NCBI GenBank assembly: GCA_009363875.1
Contig: CM018680.1
Location: 66,248,639-66,312,638, forward strand
Origin: Mikania micrantha
Taxonomy: Eukaryota > Streptophyta > Magnoliopsida > Asterales > Asteraceae
Length of the DNA stretch: 64,000 bases
Reading direction: 5' to 3'
In this document: in pieces, positions 11,234 to 23,174 of the stretch
Layout of the letters: each line of letters begins with the position of its first letter
How positions within the stretch are numbered: position 1 is the stretch's first letter
Made by a program: the position numbers and the translations under genes
The notes under the pieces: model-generated
Seen by the model: only the letters and a program-made list of their open reading frames with translations
What the model was told of the DNA's origin: nothing
The model's database searches: none

Positions 11234-11515
11234 GAGCATATGTAGCGAGCCGTGAGGAGAGGCTTGACCACCCTTCGTCACGCTCTCATCACACACAACA
11301 CAATAAGGGCGTGACCACCATGTGATGGCAAATCCGTGACCATCTTCACGGCATGAAGGATAAAGAAAGGAGAAAAATGATGGGATGATGAAGGTCTGAT
11401 GAGAGAATGATGATAAAACACGTGATAATGACGTTGAATGATAAGAGGGTGATGGTGTTGGTCGATTATGTGGAGCATACGTGGAGTGATGGGTATCTCA
11501 CCACTACACATGGTC
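11234..11515. mobile_element. MITE with short imperfect terminal inverted repeats
   Basis: The left end GAGCATATGTAGCG pairs with the reverse complement of the right end, GACCATGTGTAGTG. Flanking CAA/TAA could be a 3-bp TWA-like duplication (PIF/Harbinger), but it is not exact, so the class is open. The interior has no coding signal. Confidence 0.5.
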
Positions 11516-11609
11516 TAATTTAACATATCTACTTTACTATACAGATCGTATAAAAATGTGTCATACTGCTCGTACCGACTTATACGACCTGTTATAGTCT
11601 AGTCTCACC

Positions 11610-11806
11610 ATGGACGAAGCTTACTTAAGGCCGGGGGGGCGACCGCCCCCCCTATTTTTTCGTCCGTAGTGTTAATTTTTTGGCCGAAAGGTTAATTTTT
11701 AGTTAAAAATAGAGGTTTCGCCCCCCCTCGCGTAAAAAAATTAACATGTATTCTGGCTCTCGTAATTTTTCGCCCCCCCTTTCTGATCCTTCAAGCTCCG
11801 TCACTG
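11610..11806. mobile_element. Mutator-type MITE (197 bp) with a perfect 9-bp target duplication
   Basis: AGTCTCACC occurs at 11601-11609 and 11807-11815. The ends are inverted repeats (GGACGAAGCTT on the left, GACGGAGCTTG in the right complement). The interior has C/G homopolymer blocks (GCCCCCC, GGGGGGG). A 9-bp duplication is the hallmark of Mutator-like elements. Confidence 0.75.
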
Positions 11807-11815
11807 AGTCTCACC

Positions 11816-13156
11816 TATCATATACGAACGTCTAGATTAGTGCGCCTAGTGTACGTGTCTTATTGGGTGTGTTATACGATTCACACTAGCATCTACGAAC
11901 CAAACTTTGACCATCTAGAGGTGTAGCAATAACAATACCCTTCATTAATAATATATGAGGCTTCACAGTTCACACCAAAAATGTTATTTGGATGTATTTA
12001 TAGGAATGTTTTAGGTTATAAAATATCAAATCACTAAATTTATGTTTGCATTTTTATACGATGATATTAGTTGTGTTTGGGTTTAACTAGGGTTTCGCCA
12101 GCACGTTGCGGCGGTAAACCCGTATTTAACAGAAAAACACGGTTTTTACCTAGTTAAATTGTTCAAAAAAAATATTAAGTTGTACAACATTTATTAATCC
12201 TACAGCAAAGTTATTAATCCATTATAAAACAATAAATCAAACCGTCACAAAAGTTAGCGTCAATTGTAGGGATATGAACCTAATTATAAAAAAATATTGA
12301 GTTATATCGCTCTGTTGATATGGGTATTCAATCACAATGACAGTGATAAAATCATGAAAATCAAAACACAGACAAAGAACGTTCACAGTTGTTATTAATT
12401 CATTCTAAAACAATAAATCAAACCGTCGCAAAAGTTAATGTCAATCACAAGGAATACGAACCCGTATATAAGCATACAACGTTGAAAATTATTAAACTAA
12501 AACAATAAAAAAAGACGTTCACAGTTGTAAAATGTTTTATCAAAAGTAGGAACATAGAACGAATAATATTTAATTATTATTACTATTATATATTTTTTAT
12601 TATTTATTAATTATTATTTTTTTATAATATTTATTATTTAATAGTTATTATTATTTAAATATTATTATTATTAATTAATTAGTTTTATAATATATTTATT
12701 ATTAACAAATTATCATTACTCTTCATGGATGCGAATTGTAATATATATAATTTGTCATATTGAATAATATATGCCTTGTTGGTTTAAATAAAAATCTTGA
12801 AAATAAAAATCTAAAAATGAAAAATGAAAAAAAAGTAAACAATATAACATGTATTATTTAATACGGTCTATAACAATATAACCAGATTTGTTCAATACAG
12901 TTGTATATAAACATGAAATAATTGATTTGATGTTTCTTATACCAATATAACTTGCATCTATAGTGTCTGGATAATCTTGAAGATGTTTAATATTTACAGC
13001 CTTTCATTATTTTTATTATATTTGAAAAGAATTATTTTTTATTTTTTTATATTGTCAAAAGTTGCTTATTCCTATTTTACCACTCACTGTTCATAAAAGT
13101 GTTAAAAAGGCGTGTAATTGATGAAAATGAAGGTCTCAAGATCTAATTCAACATTC
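11816..13156. other. AT-rich intergenic DNA with one Helitron 3' end
   Basis: No gene. 12087-12120 reads on the - strand as a Helitron 3' end: an imperfect GC-rich hairpin, then CTAG (12087-12090) followed by T. The matching 5' end was not found. 12560-12720 is nearly pure A/T. Confidence 0.4.
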
Positions 13157-13164
13157 ACATGGTT

Positions 13165-13683
13165 ATAGGGCTCTAAACGAACCGTACTAACACGAACGGG
13201 CTCTTGTTCGTATTCGTTCGTTTAACTTTTAATTTGTTCATGAACGGTTCACGAACGTTAACCGAACGAAAATTCTTGTTCGTGTTCGTTCATTAAGGAA
13301 TTTAGGTTGTTCACGAACGCTAACGAACACATATTATTTAAACAATAAAAATCAATATTCTTAATCTCAAGCATTGAAGATAATCATTTATAAGTATATA
13401 AATTAAAATATTATAGTATTAAATTAAAATAGCTTAAATATTATGGTATTAAATTAAAAATATAAAACACATTTAATGAATAAATATAATAAATAAACTT
13501 AACCGAACATAAACGAACGTAAATGAACATCTTACCGAGCCTCTGTTCGTGTTCGTTCATTTAACTAAACGAACGAAATTTCTTGTTCGTGTTCGTTCAT
13601 TTATTAAACGAACGAACATAAACGAACTTCCCGCCAAACGGTTCACGAATTGTTCGCTGAACGTTCGGTTCGTTTACAGTCCT
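13165..13683. mobile_element. hAT-type MITE with CGAAC/GTTCG word arrays; 8-bp target duplication
   Basis: ACATGGTT flanks the element at 13157-13164 and 13684-13691. The ends are inverted repeats (AGGGCTCTAAACGAACC on the left, AGGACTGTAAACGAACC in the right complement). Both flanks inside the ends are full of degenerate GTTCG/CGAAC words around an A/T-only core. There is no coding capacity. Confidence 0.8.
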
Positions 13684-14674
13684 ACATGGTTGGTCATACC
13701 CTGAGGATACAACTGTGATAAGTCACAATTTTCAGGTTAGAATCATAACTCGAAAATAAAGAGAATGAATGTAAGAGAAATCACGAAACGAGGCTCTGAT
13801 TTCAAGATACACTGAGTCGAATATAGCGTTAAATAAGAGATCAGATATTTTGATCTCTTCAGGTCTTGAAATTATAACCATTGAAAAGGTCTCGAAAAAT
13901 CGTGAACGTAGCCGAAAACCGCACGTAAAACGGAGTTCGTATGCTCAAGTTATCGCGAAAACAAGAAACCAGCCAGATCGCATTCGAACATGCCACGTGG
14001 CACCACGTGTCAATACGCGGCAGAACATGAAATCCACTAAGCCCAGGCTGTCACACCCCGAGCCGGCGGGGTTGGATCGGAGTCCCCGTCGGGCGGAAGG
14101 TTCCCGGGGTGCGATATCGTGAGTGATAATCAAAGTGATCAGATTGTTTACATTGCACATGATATAAATGAGAAATCCTAAATATAATAGAATTGCAAAG
14201 TTAAAGTACATCCGTATCGTTCATAATTTAACAATGTAAATTTATCACAAACATCATAAAATATCTATCTTGTAACTGCACAAGATATACAAAATAATTG
14301 TATAATGATGTTCCAAAAGTATGCAGGTCCAAAAATATTAAGTCTTCTAACTGAAGTCCTAGTCCAAAAGCATAAGCTTCTTAATTAACCTGATCGTCAC
14401 CTAAGGAGTCATGCAAAAATAAAGTCAACACATGGTTAGTGAGTTCATATAGTTTAGTAATTGAAAATGATTTGTAAACCTCATTCGATAAAGACCCTAA
14501 CCTCATTAACATCACATGTGATATCCACATCGGTATGCTTATATATAGAGCACACCCCTGAGTTGAGCCTACAACCCGCCCAGTCGCCGTCCCACCACAT
14601 ACTAATATGCATATGACACTGTTGTTAATGACAATTAAGCCTAACACACACTTCAATTCACAATAGTTTAAATG

Positions 14675-17281
14675 TGTGACACCCGACAATTTTAGGTAAA
14701 GTGCAACTCTCATTTCACATCCATACTTATTGCATTTCATTTAATTGAGTTTAAGTAGATGAGCTAAACACAAACACAAAACAATAATTCGGATTATTAT
14801 TGAATTGTGCATTACACGTTGATTAGGATTAATCAAGTGTGCAAACATTTCATAAAACACAACACAAACTACCAAAGATAATTCAAGGAATTATCAAAAC
14901 ACACATACGAGTCTCACGAACGTTGGTGATCAAACAACTTATGTGTTATTATGTGATTATGTGCTAAACATGCATTAAATGTTTAGGATAAACGTTAGGA
15001 ATCGAGTACGAGCAAAATCGAATCATTGAAATCGAAAATAATGAAAATGGACCCGTCGCGGTACGCGGAGATCACTTGGCGAAAGGCTTCACGGTACGCG
15101 AAGCAAACCGGGAGTCGGGACTCCCGAATTCCATCGAGGTATGCGATAAAAGATTTTGATCGGCCTCCGCGGTACGCAAAGGCCATGCAGATCAAAATTT
15201 CTTTATATTCAAACCCATCTCATTTCCACTCGGTTTTCCTTCATTTCTCCGAGCCTTTACACCTCATACTCGACCAAAACTTGCTGGAACCACCACTCAA
15301 ACCCCCTGAAAGCATTACTGAAGTTACTCCTTTGTGTTGGAGACCATTGGAGCTCGAAGAAAGTGTTAGGAGCCATCAAGAGCTTGGAACAACCACCAAC
15401 CAGTAGCTTGTCATCATCAGGAGCTGTTCTAGCTTGGATTTGCACATCTAAGGTAGTTTACTTGCTTATTAGTAGTTAGATTGAACATGCAATGGGTGAA
15501 AACCCACACGCATGAACATCCACACACATGCAACTCCATGAGGTTCTTGTGCTCAAATTTGTTGGTGATTTGATGTATTGGATGAGTTAGATCACTGATT
15601 TTAGAGTCTAGGAATGTTAGATTTGAGTTTGGTTGTGTTATTGGTAGATTTGATAATGATTTTGGTACACTTGCCATAAAAGGAAACTTTTATGTTACAA
15701 GTCATGGATTTGTGATGATCTAGATATGTTAGACATGTCTAGATGTTGTCAAATGTATATTGGAGTGTTTAGAAACACATTTGGATATTTGATTCTTTTC
15801 AAAAACTTGGTTTTGTATAAACTTTCTATTTATGGAAACTTTTAAAAATCAAAAGAGGGCTTTTGATGTTTTAAAGTGTTTTGATGAACTTTGATTGTTG
15901 AAACATGTTTAGAAGTGATTTTTAACACGGTTGGAAACCTTGATTTGTGAAAACAAGTTTTAAACGGACACTTTCCAAATAAGGAAACTTTATTTGGGCA
16001 AAATGGCATAAATGATGATTCATGCGCAAACAAAGTGTTTTAAATGTTAAAACATGATTTTATAAAACATATTGGGAGTATTAACTTTATGAAACAGGAT
16101 TTCATAACCACACTTTTCTAAATTGGAAACTTTCTAAAAATGGTAACTTGTGCGATTAGAGTCATAGGATGCATTTTTGTGTCTTATGTGCATTAAGGTA
16201 CATAAACACAACGAGCGTGTCGCCAACGATTCATAGAGTCAACACAAGTCAACACACACACACTCGGTTGAGCACACCGACACCTGGAGTTGTATGGACT
16301 ACAACACACCACAGAACACATACTTACACCTATATGATTATAGGAGCTTACTAGCAGGACTGCTAACTTTCACAGTCACGAACACCACATAAACCGGAAC
16401 TACTTTATCAGGTGAGTTCACGGTCCCTTTTTACATTTTCTACCTTTGGGGGGGGGGGGGAGAAAACATTGCATACAACTGATTTTGATCAACATACATA
16501 TTTTTGGTACATTTGTACATGCTAATATCGTATATGCATATGTGCGGCATTCATCCACAAAACTGATAAGTCCTCATTAAACAAATCTCGGACCGTTAAT
16601 AGCGCGTAGCGCTCAGCGTGGTAATTCTGAATAGTACTATTTGGGCCTGACAAGCCCCACTGTTGTGCGCCTTATGGCCACCCCGACTGGAGGTTGGAAC
16701 AGTGCATAATTGACCAATAAACATTGCCATTGTCTAGTTGGATGGACATGGCGGGAGGCAACATGTTAGCTTCGGTTGTGAACCCGCATATGATATATAA
16801 AACTGCAAAACATTTACTTTAAACATTTTGATGTTTACTGCTGATAGAAACCTGTGCTCTCACCAACCTTTGTGTTGACCCTTTTACTTGCATGTTTTCT
16901 CAGGTAACTAAGGCACCCACACAAGGATAGGATGCTAGGATGGAGTCCCATGCATCAGCTTTAATGTCTTAGGCAATTTGATAACAATTGATATTTGTTT
17001 TGTTATGTAATGTTAAATACTTAAACCGCTTCCGCACAACTACTCTTTAAGTTTTGAAAACTGTTAAACTTATGCTTCCGCAACTTATAATTATAATGTT
17101 GTTTTGGTAACTTAAACTTTTTACTTCTGCAACTCTGATTCTACTAAACTGTTTATCCAAGTTATTGGATGTGCGTATGAAACCAGACATGTAGGTCTCG
17201 CAACATTGTGTGACTGGAGACTGCGATCCTGACTGGTCATGCTCGCGCCCCGTTCGGGACGGGATTTCTGGTGGTGCGACA
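14675..17281 (+). repeat. Solo LTR (2,607 bp), copy A, with an exact 5-bp target duplication
   Basis: Begins TGTGACACCCGACAATTTT and ends GGTGGTGCGACA. AAATG flanks both sides (14670-14674 and 17282-17286). There is no internal domain, PBS or PPT. It is the same family as the inverted copy at 42077-45888, sharing the GCGTAGCGCTCAGCGTGG-like block and the SNAAACTTTCTAAA-type modules. The size and ends suit a Gypsy (chromovirus-like) LTR; that class call is inference. Short ORFs inside are not genes. A G13 run sits at 16448-16460. Confidence 0.8.
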
Positions 17282-18959
17282 AAATGTACACTCAAAACTT
17301 TTGTTAAACCCTCGGGTAACAACCTTAATCTCATTAACATCACATGTATCATCCAGATCGGTATGCTTATATATAGGGCATACCCCTGAGTCGAGCCTAC
17401 AACCCGCCCAGACGCCGTCCCAGCACATACTAATCCACATGGGACATTGGTGTTAATGAAAATTAAGCATTTTACCCCTACCATTAACCCAATGATTCTT
17501 CAGTTATTTGTTCCTGTAAATACAACAATTTGGAATCTATGTTGATTCCTTAAGTTCATCACATTTATGATCAACCACATTATTTGTAGAAACCGTTATA
17601 AATGCTTAATTAAATAAATATATAAACATTTAATAAAATCTAAGTCCTAATGATTGGGCCTTGGTAAACTCGAGTGGACTAGTCTAGCAATCAGGTACTT
17701 AGTAGTCAGGGATTCTGTAAATATCATCAAACATATGACCTACAAATCAAACGGTCTAGCTAGGACTTCTTGAAATGTAGGATTTTTGTTTCGTACTTGA
17801 TTCGTTTTGTTTCATCCCTTGTTTCGTATAGTTTCGTTGGCATATGTTACCTCTGATATTTCCCAGACTTTCCCCTGAAAATGATTTATTGATTCGTTTG
17901 ATTCGTTGAACTCACACACTTGTTTTGTCAAAATAGTTTCGTTTGATTCGTTGAACTCATACTTGTTTTGTCAAAATAGTTTCGTTTGATTCGTTGAAAT
18001 GTTTAGTTTAACCCAATTATCCACTTAAGTCATAAGTAGATAAGCTTAGTAAAACCTGCATAAAATTAGCCTAGACATGATCTAGGATATCATTCATACA
18101 TGCAAAACATATAGAATTTAAAAGCATTTAAGTAAAATATAATCCAAAGAAAATAATTTACGCATGCTTTTCAGCCTCGCGTTTGAAAACAAAAATGTTT
18201 AGAAAAGGGGCAATGAACTCACCTGTGTTGCTATACAATGTACTACCACAAAATGCGCGCTCTTGTTGTAGCTTAGGTTTCTTCAGTCACTGAGTTGTTT
18301 TAAAAGAATTCGAATACTATAAGTACGCCTATTAGTCGTCGTATCTAAGGCTTAGTCTCGGTGTGTGCAACTAAGTGTCCTAAATTACTAAGTGCTTCTA
18401 TGATTTAACTAATTAACCTAATTCATTTACCCATTTACAACCCATACCCCTTAATCAGTCATAGCATGTCACAGTTATTATGCTTTTAAGAAATTTCTTT
18501 TCAAGTTAAACATAATTTTAGAATATCATTACTTAAATTTAAATGACTTTTGATGTGTGATGGGCCTTAGTTAAACACATTGGGCCCACTTAGGCCCAAT
18601 AAGGGCCCTTAATTTCCAATTGATCACCAATCAACTCTCCTTGAATGATTCTCCATATATATTTGATTTACATTATCAATGTTGGCTACACTTCATGTGA
18701 AATGTCCCTAAGATTCTCAAGTGCTAACTTATATCAATATATTAACATCTTACATTATATGGTTAATGTGTTTAAGAAACACCCTTATGATTAAATGTAA
18801 TTTTTGGTCTCATTGACTCCACCTATCACTAATATGGTTCTCACTTGTTTTCTCATGCAACCACATCCCATGCACACACATACTCTCACATGTATGATTC
18901 AAGTAGCCCATCCCATGCACACTTCACTTCATGGTTCGACAGACTTTAGTGGAGCATAC

Positions 18960-19480
18960 ACAAGAGCAGCGAACCTATTGGAGGCCCATGATAGGTTCGT
19001 TCAGTTCAGGTTCGGTGAGCTTAGGGGGTTCGGCTGTTACGGAGGTTTGGTTTAGCAAGGGTTAGCCCAAAGGCTCGGCTGGAAGGTGGTTCGCCATTTG
19101 TGGAGTTTATCGTTAAAAGGTTCGGCTTCTGGAAGGGTTGCACCATGTTTCGGCTACGATAGCATTTCAGTGAGATTCACCTTTCTATGGTTCGGCTGAA
19201 AGCTATCCTAGGTTTGTGACCACCTAGGGTTCGGCTAAGGAGGGTTTGGCCATCCATGGTTCTTAGGCCAAAGGTTCGGTTCTCAGGGTTCGTTGGCCAC
19301 GGGCGAAGGTTCGGCTAAGTCAAGCTCCTAGGTTCGGCAAGGTCCAGCCCAGAGGGTTCATCATCCTAGGTTCGTGGGTTCCAGGGTTCGCCATAGGCTC
19401 GGCTAGGGTTTCGGCCACAAGGTTCGGCTCTCTCTTCAACCCGATGAACAGGTTCGGCCGATCAGAAATGCCACGAACTT
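18960..19480. repeat. Degenerate GGTTCGGCT word array inside the - strand LTR
   Basis: The words GGTTCG, TTCGGCT and CCTAGGTTCG recur roughly every 15-30 bp without a fixed period. No reading frame of any length survives. It resembles a decayed minisatellite. Confidence 0.6.
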
Positions 19481-20509
19481 GCACTTGGTTCTACACAAAC
19501 TCGATCCATGTTGGCTATTAATCATACACGCAGCTTATATACTCACATGTGAACTCGATTAATCAAGAGAAAACCCTAAAATCGTTCTAAACCTACTTTT
19601 ATGTGTGTTCGTGAAATGGCTAAAACAAACTGAAAAATTGGGTGGGTGTGTGCTTAGATCTCTTGTACTTCTGTATTCTACGTGAGTATAGGATCGTTTT
19701 GACACCAAATAAGCTTGAAATGGTGGAGTTTTGGGAGAGAACTTTTAGAGAGAAGGTGGAGAGCACTTTCTAGAGAGAGAGAGGTAACGAAACGAGAATG
19801 AGGAGAGAGATAGGGCTTGATGGTGGTTGGTGGTGAATTAATTGAGTCTTTTAATGATTCAAAACACCCGATAGTTCGGTCTCGTTCGGTTTCGCGTAAA
19901 ATGCCGTTTCTCGTGAATTTTTCGTCACGAAATGACACGATTTATAAAAATAAGTTTTATAAAATCATTCTAAGTGGTTATTCCTAGTAAATTAACTAAT
20001 ATATTTTATTTATTTTAATTTTTCAGAATATTAATTTACTGTTTAAATTGAATCGTACGGTTGTCGCGCGTATTCGTTCGAATCGTCACCCGTACGAACA
20101 CGACGATAACTATACTTTTCAATATTGTTTTCTAATTATCGAGCATCGTTCAGAACGTTAAACTTTCAGATTTATTCATAAAGATCGTCACCTATACGAA
20201 TAATCCTTCAATTTAGCATCCACGTAACGATATCCGTGTTGTTTTGTTCTGTAAAGCCTCGCATACGTTTATACATAATAAAGCCTAACAAGTAATCACA
20301 TGATGGTTCTGTGTTGCCAGATAATTACCTGACTCAAGAACCATAATTCTGAACTTTGTTTCTGTTAACTGTTTCTGAACTTGTTGTTTGATAACACAAA
20401 ATGATATTTGCAATTGATATGAATATGAAATGCACTAAAATGTATATAGTTCATACTTGTTTACTGTTCATGAACTGTTTAAGATCACTGTTCTGGTGGC
20501 GATTCCGAC

Positions 20510-22522
20510 ACTGATGTTACAGTGTACCGCCCCGAACCAAATGTTGGGGCTAGGCTATGCGCCCTAGACCCATAATTCGCCTATAAATACCAGGCCACCA
20601 GATTTCGACTCTGGTTAGCTTTCAAATCACGATCCTCCACCTCCAAATACCCACATTTATCCCCTCCAATCATCTAGGGTTCAACGCGAGGTGCTACCGA
20701 ACTTCTGTGAGGTAAAAATCTCGATTTGTTATGATGCTTGTTTTAGATTTTTCTTATTATTATATAATAGGATTATGACTAATTTTTGGGAAACAAACAA
20801 TTATAAGCAGAAATTATGCCCAATTGTTTTCAGGAAACTTAAGGAATATAAGTCGAGGTTCTGCCCGACTTAAAACCTAAAATCCTCACTTTTATAAACA
20901 TAGACTATGTCCAAAACAAGTATACGAAACCTCAGTTTTATAAGCCGTTATAATCTCTGATTATCATGAAACCATATCATAGATCATAATGGTTTCAACC
21001 ATTTGATTATAACAATGGTTGTGATTGCCTTGATCATTCTTTGGAATGATCAATGACAAGGATTAACTATTCCTAAACCTGGATCTATCGAGAAACTGTT
21101 TTGGTGATATAATCAACAACCATACTAATTTGATTAATCTGGGAATGTCCTGATTAATCCAACAAGTCGCAGTTAGCACACTTTATCGATATTAAGTTAA
21201 GGAAATTGATTAAACATTTGAGATAAGATTGACGACATGAGTTGTAATGTCCTTGACATTGAACGTCAAGGAAAGTTCTAATAGTCAGATTAAGCTTAAG
21301 TAACTCATAGAATTCTAATAACACACGGGTTTAGAGTTCAAGAACTAGTGATACGAACGTTGTGCATTGTTATTGATTTGAATCAACTTAGGTGCGTTCA
21401 CGTCCCCTTTTTCCTGTAATTTTGGCTTTTGAAACTCGAGGAATGAGAAAATATAAATACTCGTTTGAAACATTCTGATTTTGGTGAAACTCTAAATGCC
21501 TTTAATATGTTATGTGAAACATAAAACCTAATTGAATCAGGTGAAATTTTGAAACGCTTTTAACGCATTTTGTGAAACATAAAACATGATTGGACCAGGT
21601 GGAACTCTGAAACGCTTTCGATACATTATGTGAAACATGAAACCTGATTTGCATCATGTGAAACGCTGAAACACTTTTGAAACATTTTGTGAAACATGAA
21701 AACGAAAGCGTTGTAAAACAATTCGTTGAAACACGTGACAGTGGGGAGAAACACATGACCGAACTTGTCATTATTTCACGAGTTACACATTTGTCGCTAA
21801 GTCCCCTATTCTGTAACCGTTAACCGTGGGGGCGTGATTATTGAGAATAGATTCTATTTGTGATTGACAATCCACGCCCATGGTTCGTAGCTAAAACCAC
21901 GACCAGATGTCGAGCGGGCGCTCAATAAGGCTAAAACACACAATGTCTTGCGACAAGGACATTGGAAATGGGCAAACACTGAACTCGTCAGCTCGGTTAC
22001 GGGAGCTCAGGAGTTATAATTGGATAGTTGGTCGGGAACTAAACACGACATTGTTGGAAGGTACAATGTTCGCACTGGATACCAATGTTTTACACCCAGT
22101 TTGGGACATAAATATTATTTAACTCTTTTTATGCAAAAATTTGATTCGTTTGGGATACATTACATACTTTTTTGGACAAATAAACTTATGAACTCACCAG
22201 CGATATGCTGATGGTTTAAAATCATGTTTTCTCAGATGCATAATGATACAAGGGGTGAAGCTGGGAGCTCAATCTTTGGAGATGTATAGTAGAGCCTATG
22301 AGAGATAGACTCAACAGTGTGATACATAGCATGGTATATATGTGTAATAACATTGTATATATGTGTGAAACTCAGTTAAAACTGTTATTACATTAGGCTT
22401 GTGGCTGAAGTATTTGTAACATTGCTCTGTAATATAAAAACATATGTGTCTTTTGTTGTAAACAATAACTGTGAAACCTTGAAAGTCGCACGGTACGCTC
22501 CCGTAACGATAAGGGTGTGACA
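20510..22522 (+). repeat. LTR fragment in + orientation ending ...GGGTGTGACA
   Basis: Has a core-promoter-like stretch (CCTATAAATACC near 20580) followed by a CT-rich leader, and ends GATAAGGGTGTGACA at 22522. It lies head to head with the - strand LTR to its left. The 5' boundary and target duplication are not visible. Confidence 0.4.
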
Positions 22523-22619
22523 ACAACAATTCCCAGTGACGTCCTTCAATCTTCGTAACCAACTTTTGATGAGTTTGCATTAAAGTTTCACACAAAAGTT
22601 ACAAAAAAAAAGAGGGTTT

Positions 22620-23174
22620 GGTGTTGATCAGGTTTTTCCTTAAAAAATATTGACTTGCAACCCGACCTAATAACATTTAGATTAGTTGGGTTTGCTGTTT
22701 GGGTTAGTTTGGTCAATAATTATTCAGGTCGGGTCAGGTCAGCCGAGTTAATATTTATTTGCTATTATCATGACCCAATTTAAATTGCTACAAATAATTC
22801 ATGTTTCAAACAAATAATTCATGTTTCAAACATATAATACAATAGAAAATGTGTTGTATCATACTTAATTTGATTAATAGCCATAGTCATAATTAGTTAA
22901 CTTAATTAATTATTTAGGTTAAAAGTTAAATAGGTTTTATATTTAATAATTATATATATATATATATATATATTATCCTTATTCGGGTAAACCTGAAAAC
23001 CGACTAATTTTTAAAAATATACCCGAAACCCGACTCTATTAACAGTTTGGGTTAATTAGGTTGACATGAATACTTGGCTAACATTTTGACCTTAATAACC
23101 ATAACCTTATCCTATTAAGTTTATTCGGGTTCGTGTGCAGGTAGGGTTAGTCAGGTGAGGGTATTCTCGACACC
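22620..23174. mobile_element. Probable hAT-like MITE of the CGGGT-word type, degenerate
   Basis: The ends GGTGTTGATCAGG (left) and GGTGTCGAGAATACC (right complement) are weakly inverted. GGGTT/AACCC and CGGGT words flank a TA-rich core with a (TA)n run at 22950-22973. The flanks (GAGGGTTT/TTTGGTTT) match at only 5 of 8 positions. Confidence 0.35.

Larger units (their letters stand above)
14050..20500 (-). repeat. Remains of a long LTR in - orientation (3' end at 14050), split by a solo LTR
   Basis: Starts TGTCACACCCC on the + strand, which is the ...GGGTGTGACA end of a - strand LTR. A CT-rich, leader-like stretch (about 19960-19620 on the - strand) marks the likely transcribed part. A roughly 160-bp module is repeated on both sides of the inserted solo LTR (14495-14650 and 17315-17465; shared words include ATCGGTATGCTTATATATAG and CTACAACCCGCCCAG). 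The 5' boundary near 20500 is not resolved. Confidence 0.45.

Noticed and set aside
15026..15479. Overlapping 107-126 codon frames on the + strand
   Set aside because: They lie in the leader-like part of a solo LTR, and the corresponding part of the inverted copy (45196-45444) is a shadow of the same sequence. No domain is recognisable.
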